NCBI GenBank assembly: GCA_947372535.1
Contig: CANBUA010000244.1
Span: 1-7,334, forward strand
Direction: 5' to 3'
From: Burkholderiales bacterium
GTDB taxonomy: Bacteria > Pseudomonadota > Gammaproteobacteria > Burkholderiales > Burkholderiaceae
DNA length: 7,334 nucleotides
The position numbers and the translations under genes were made by a program. This document shows, piece after piece, positions 6,157 through 7,334 of the stretch. Each line of letters starts with the position of its first letter. Within the stretch, counting starts at the first letter, position 1. The notes below the pieces were generated by a model. The model did no database searches. It was not told where the DNA came from and saw nothing but the letters and a program-made list of their open reading frames with translations.

Positions 6157-7334
6157 ATGATCCACCTCGAAGTCCCCCGCAAGTTCCGCCCGCTGGTCCG
6201 CCAGGCCCAGGAAGTGGCCAGCGAAGTGCTGCGCCCCATCTCCCGCAAATATGACCGCGCCGAGCACCAACGCCCGGTCGAGCTCGACATGCTGGCCGCC
6301 GTCATCGACGGCATGAACGATGGCAACAGCGAAATCGGCGGCACGGGCGCCACCGGCGTGCGCCGCGATGCCAGCCATGGCGACGACGGCATCAACCGCA
6401 ATGGCACCAACCTGTCGACCTGCCTCAGCATCATGGAGCTGTGCTGGGGCGACGTCGGCATGCTGCTGTCCATGCCCCGCCAAGGGCTCGGCAACGCGGC
6501 CATCGCCTCCGTGGCCAATGAAGAGCAACTGGCGCGCTTCAAGGGGCGCTGGGCCGCGATGGCCATCACCGAACCCGGCTGCGGCTCGGACTCGGCCGCC
6601 ATCCGCACCACAGCCCGCCTTGATGGCGACGACTACGTGCTCAATGGTGAGAAGATCTACGTGACGGCCGGCGACCGCGCCGACCTGGTCGTCGTCTGGG
6701 CCACGCTGGACCGCAGCCTGGGCCGCGGCGCCATCAAGTCCTTCGTGGTCGAAAAAGGGACGCCCGGCTTCGAGCTGGCCAGACTGGAGCACAAGCTGGG
6801 CATCCGCGCCTCGGACACCGCCGCCTTCCTGCTCAAGGATTGCCGCGTGCCCAAGGCCAATCTGCTGGGCGATGCTGACATCAACCCCGAAAAGAGCTTT
6901 GCCGGGGTGATGCAGACCTTCGACAACACCCGCCCCCTGGTCGCCGCCATGGCCGTTGGTCTGACGCGCGCCTGCATCGAGGAGATGGGCCGCATCCTCA
7001 AGGAAAGCGGCTTGTCGCCCGACTACGACCGGCCTCTGACCCGCCAAACCCACGCCATCGCCGAGTTCGTGCGCATGCAAGCCGACTACGAGGCCGCGCG
7101 CCTGCTGACCATGCAGGCCGCCTGGATGGCCGACAATGCCAAGCCCAACTCGCTGCACGCCTCGCTGGCCAAGGCCAAGGCCGGGCGCACTTGCGTGGAC
7201 GTGGCGCTCAAGTGCGTGGAACTGGCCGGCAGCATCGGCTACACGGAAACGGCGCTGCTGGAGAAGTGGTCGCGCGATGCCAAGATCCTGGACATCTTCG
7301 AAGGCACTCAGCAGATCCAGTTGCTGATCATTGC
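6157..7334 (+). CDS. Acyl-CoA dehydrogenase, catalytic type, 3' end just beyond window
   Basis: The reading frame from ATG 6157 gives 392 residues and is still open at the right edge. From family length only a few residues are likely missing. It carries the flavin-site motif TEPGCGSD at 138-145, then YVLNGEKIYVTAGDRADL (160-177) and LGIRASDTAAFLLKDCRVP (214-232). The closing segment is RDAKILDIFEGTQQIQ (373-388), where E382 matches the catalytic glutamate of medium-chain dehydrogenase. Unusually, the C-terminal domain lacks the RxxFGxPIxxxQ motif. At the matching place (about 285-297) it reads LSPDYDRPLTRQT, so the arginine that normally reaches the flavin of the neighbouring subunit is not in its usual context. 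The preceding gene keeps that motif, which suggests the two products act together. GAG at 6146-6148 is a weak ribosome-binding site eight bases before the start. The acyl chain handled cannot be predicted. Confidence 0.95.
   Translation, partial: MIHLEVPRKFRPLVRQAQEVASEVLRPISRKYDRAEHQRPVELDMLAAVIDGMNDGNSEIGGTGATGVRRDASHGDDGINRNGTNLSTCLSIMELCWGDVGMLLSMPRQGLGNAAIASVANEEQLARFKGRWAAMAITEPGCGSDSAAIRTTARLDGDDYVLNGEKIYVTAGDRADLVVVWATLDRSLGRGAIKSFVVEKGTPGFELARLEHKLGIRASDTAAFLLKDCRVPKANLLGDADINPEKSFAGVMQTFDNTRPLVAAMAVGLTRACIEEMGRILKESGLSPDYDRPLTRQTHAIAEFVRMQADYEAARLLTMQAAWMADNAKPNSLHASLAKAKAGRTCVDVALKCVELAGSIGYTETALLEKWSRDAKILDIFEGTQQIQLLII

Overview
The window is GC-rich and looks like a betaproteobacterium of the order Burkholderiales. 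The main reason is RppH, whose opening [17 protein letters not shown] and core closely match what I remember of burkholderial RppH. The strong preference for GGC, GAC and CTG codons on the right-hand side agrees. No species can be named from the sequence alone.

Layout. Positions 1-2753, minus strand, hold one unbroken reading frame that runs off the left edge. It is the N-terminal 917 residues of a very large modular RTX (haemolysin-type, calcium-binding) protein. Glycine/aspartate nonapeptide blocks alternate with a recurring beta-rich domain, and the protein opens with half a module. A 289-base divergent intergenic region follows. rppH (RNA pyrophosphohydrolase, plus strand, 3043-3693) comes next, and five bases beyond its stop ends a convergent AraC-family regulator (minus strand, 3699-4640). 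A 149-base divergent region carries evenly spaced TGGC/GCCA half-sites. It leads into two plus-strand acyl-CoA dehydrogenase genes (4790-6097, and 6157 to the right edge) separated by 59 bases.

How the genes work together. The AraC-family regulator and the acyl-CoA dehydrogenase pair form a plausible unit: a divergent regulator, an operator-like array, then two flavoenzyme subunits. Each dehydrogenase lacks a motif that the other keeps, so they may form one heteromeric enzyme that oxidises an unknown acyl-CoA. rppH is a housekeeping gene of mRNA decay that sits between two accessory-looking loci. The RTX protein is probably exported by a type I secretion system encoded elsewhere and probably acts at the cell surface or outside the cell. 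Its C-terminus, including any secretion signal or catalytic domain, lies outside the window.

No CRISPR array, tRNA, rRNA, insertion sequence or integrase was seen. The features most worth a second look are the modular RTX architecture, the complementary dehydrogenase pair and the half-site array.
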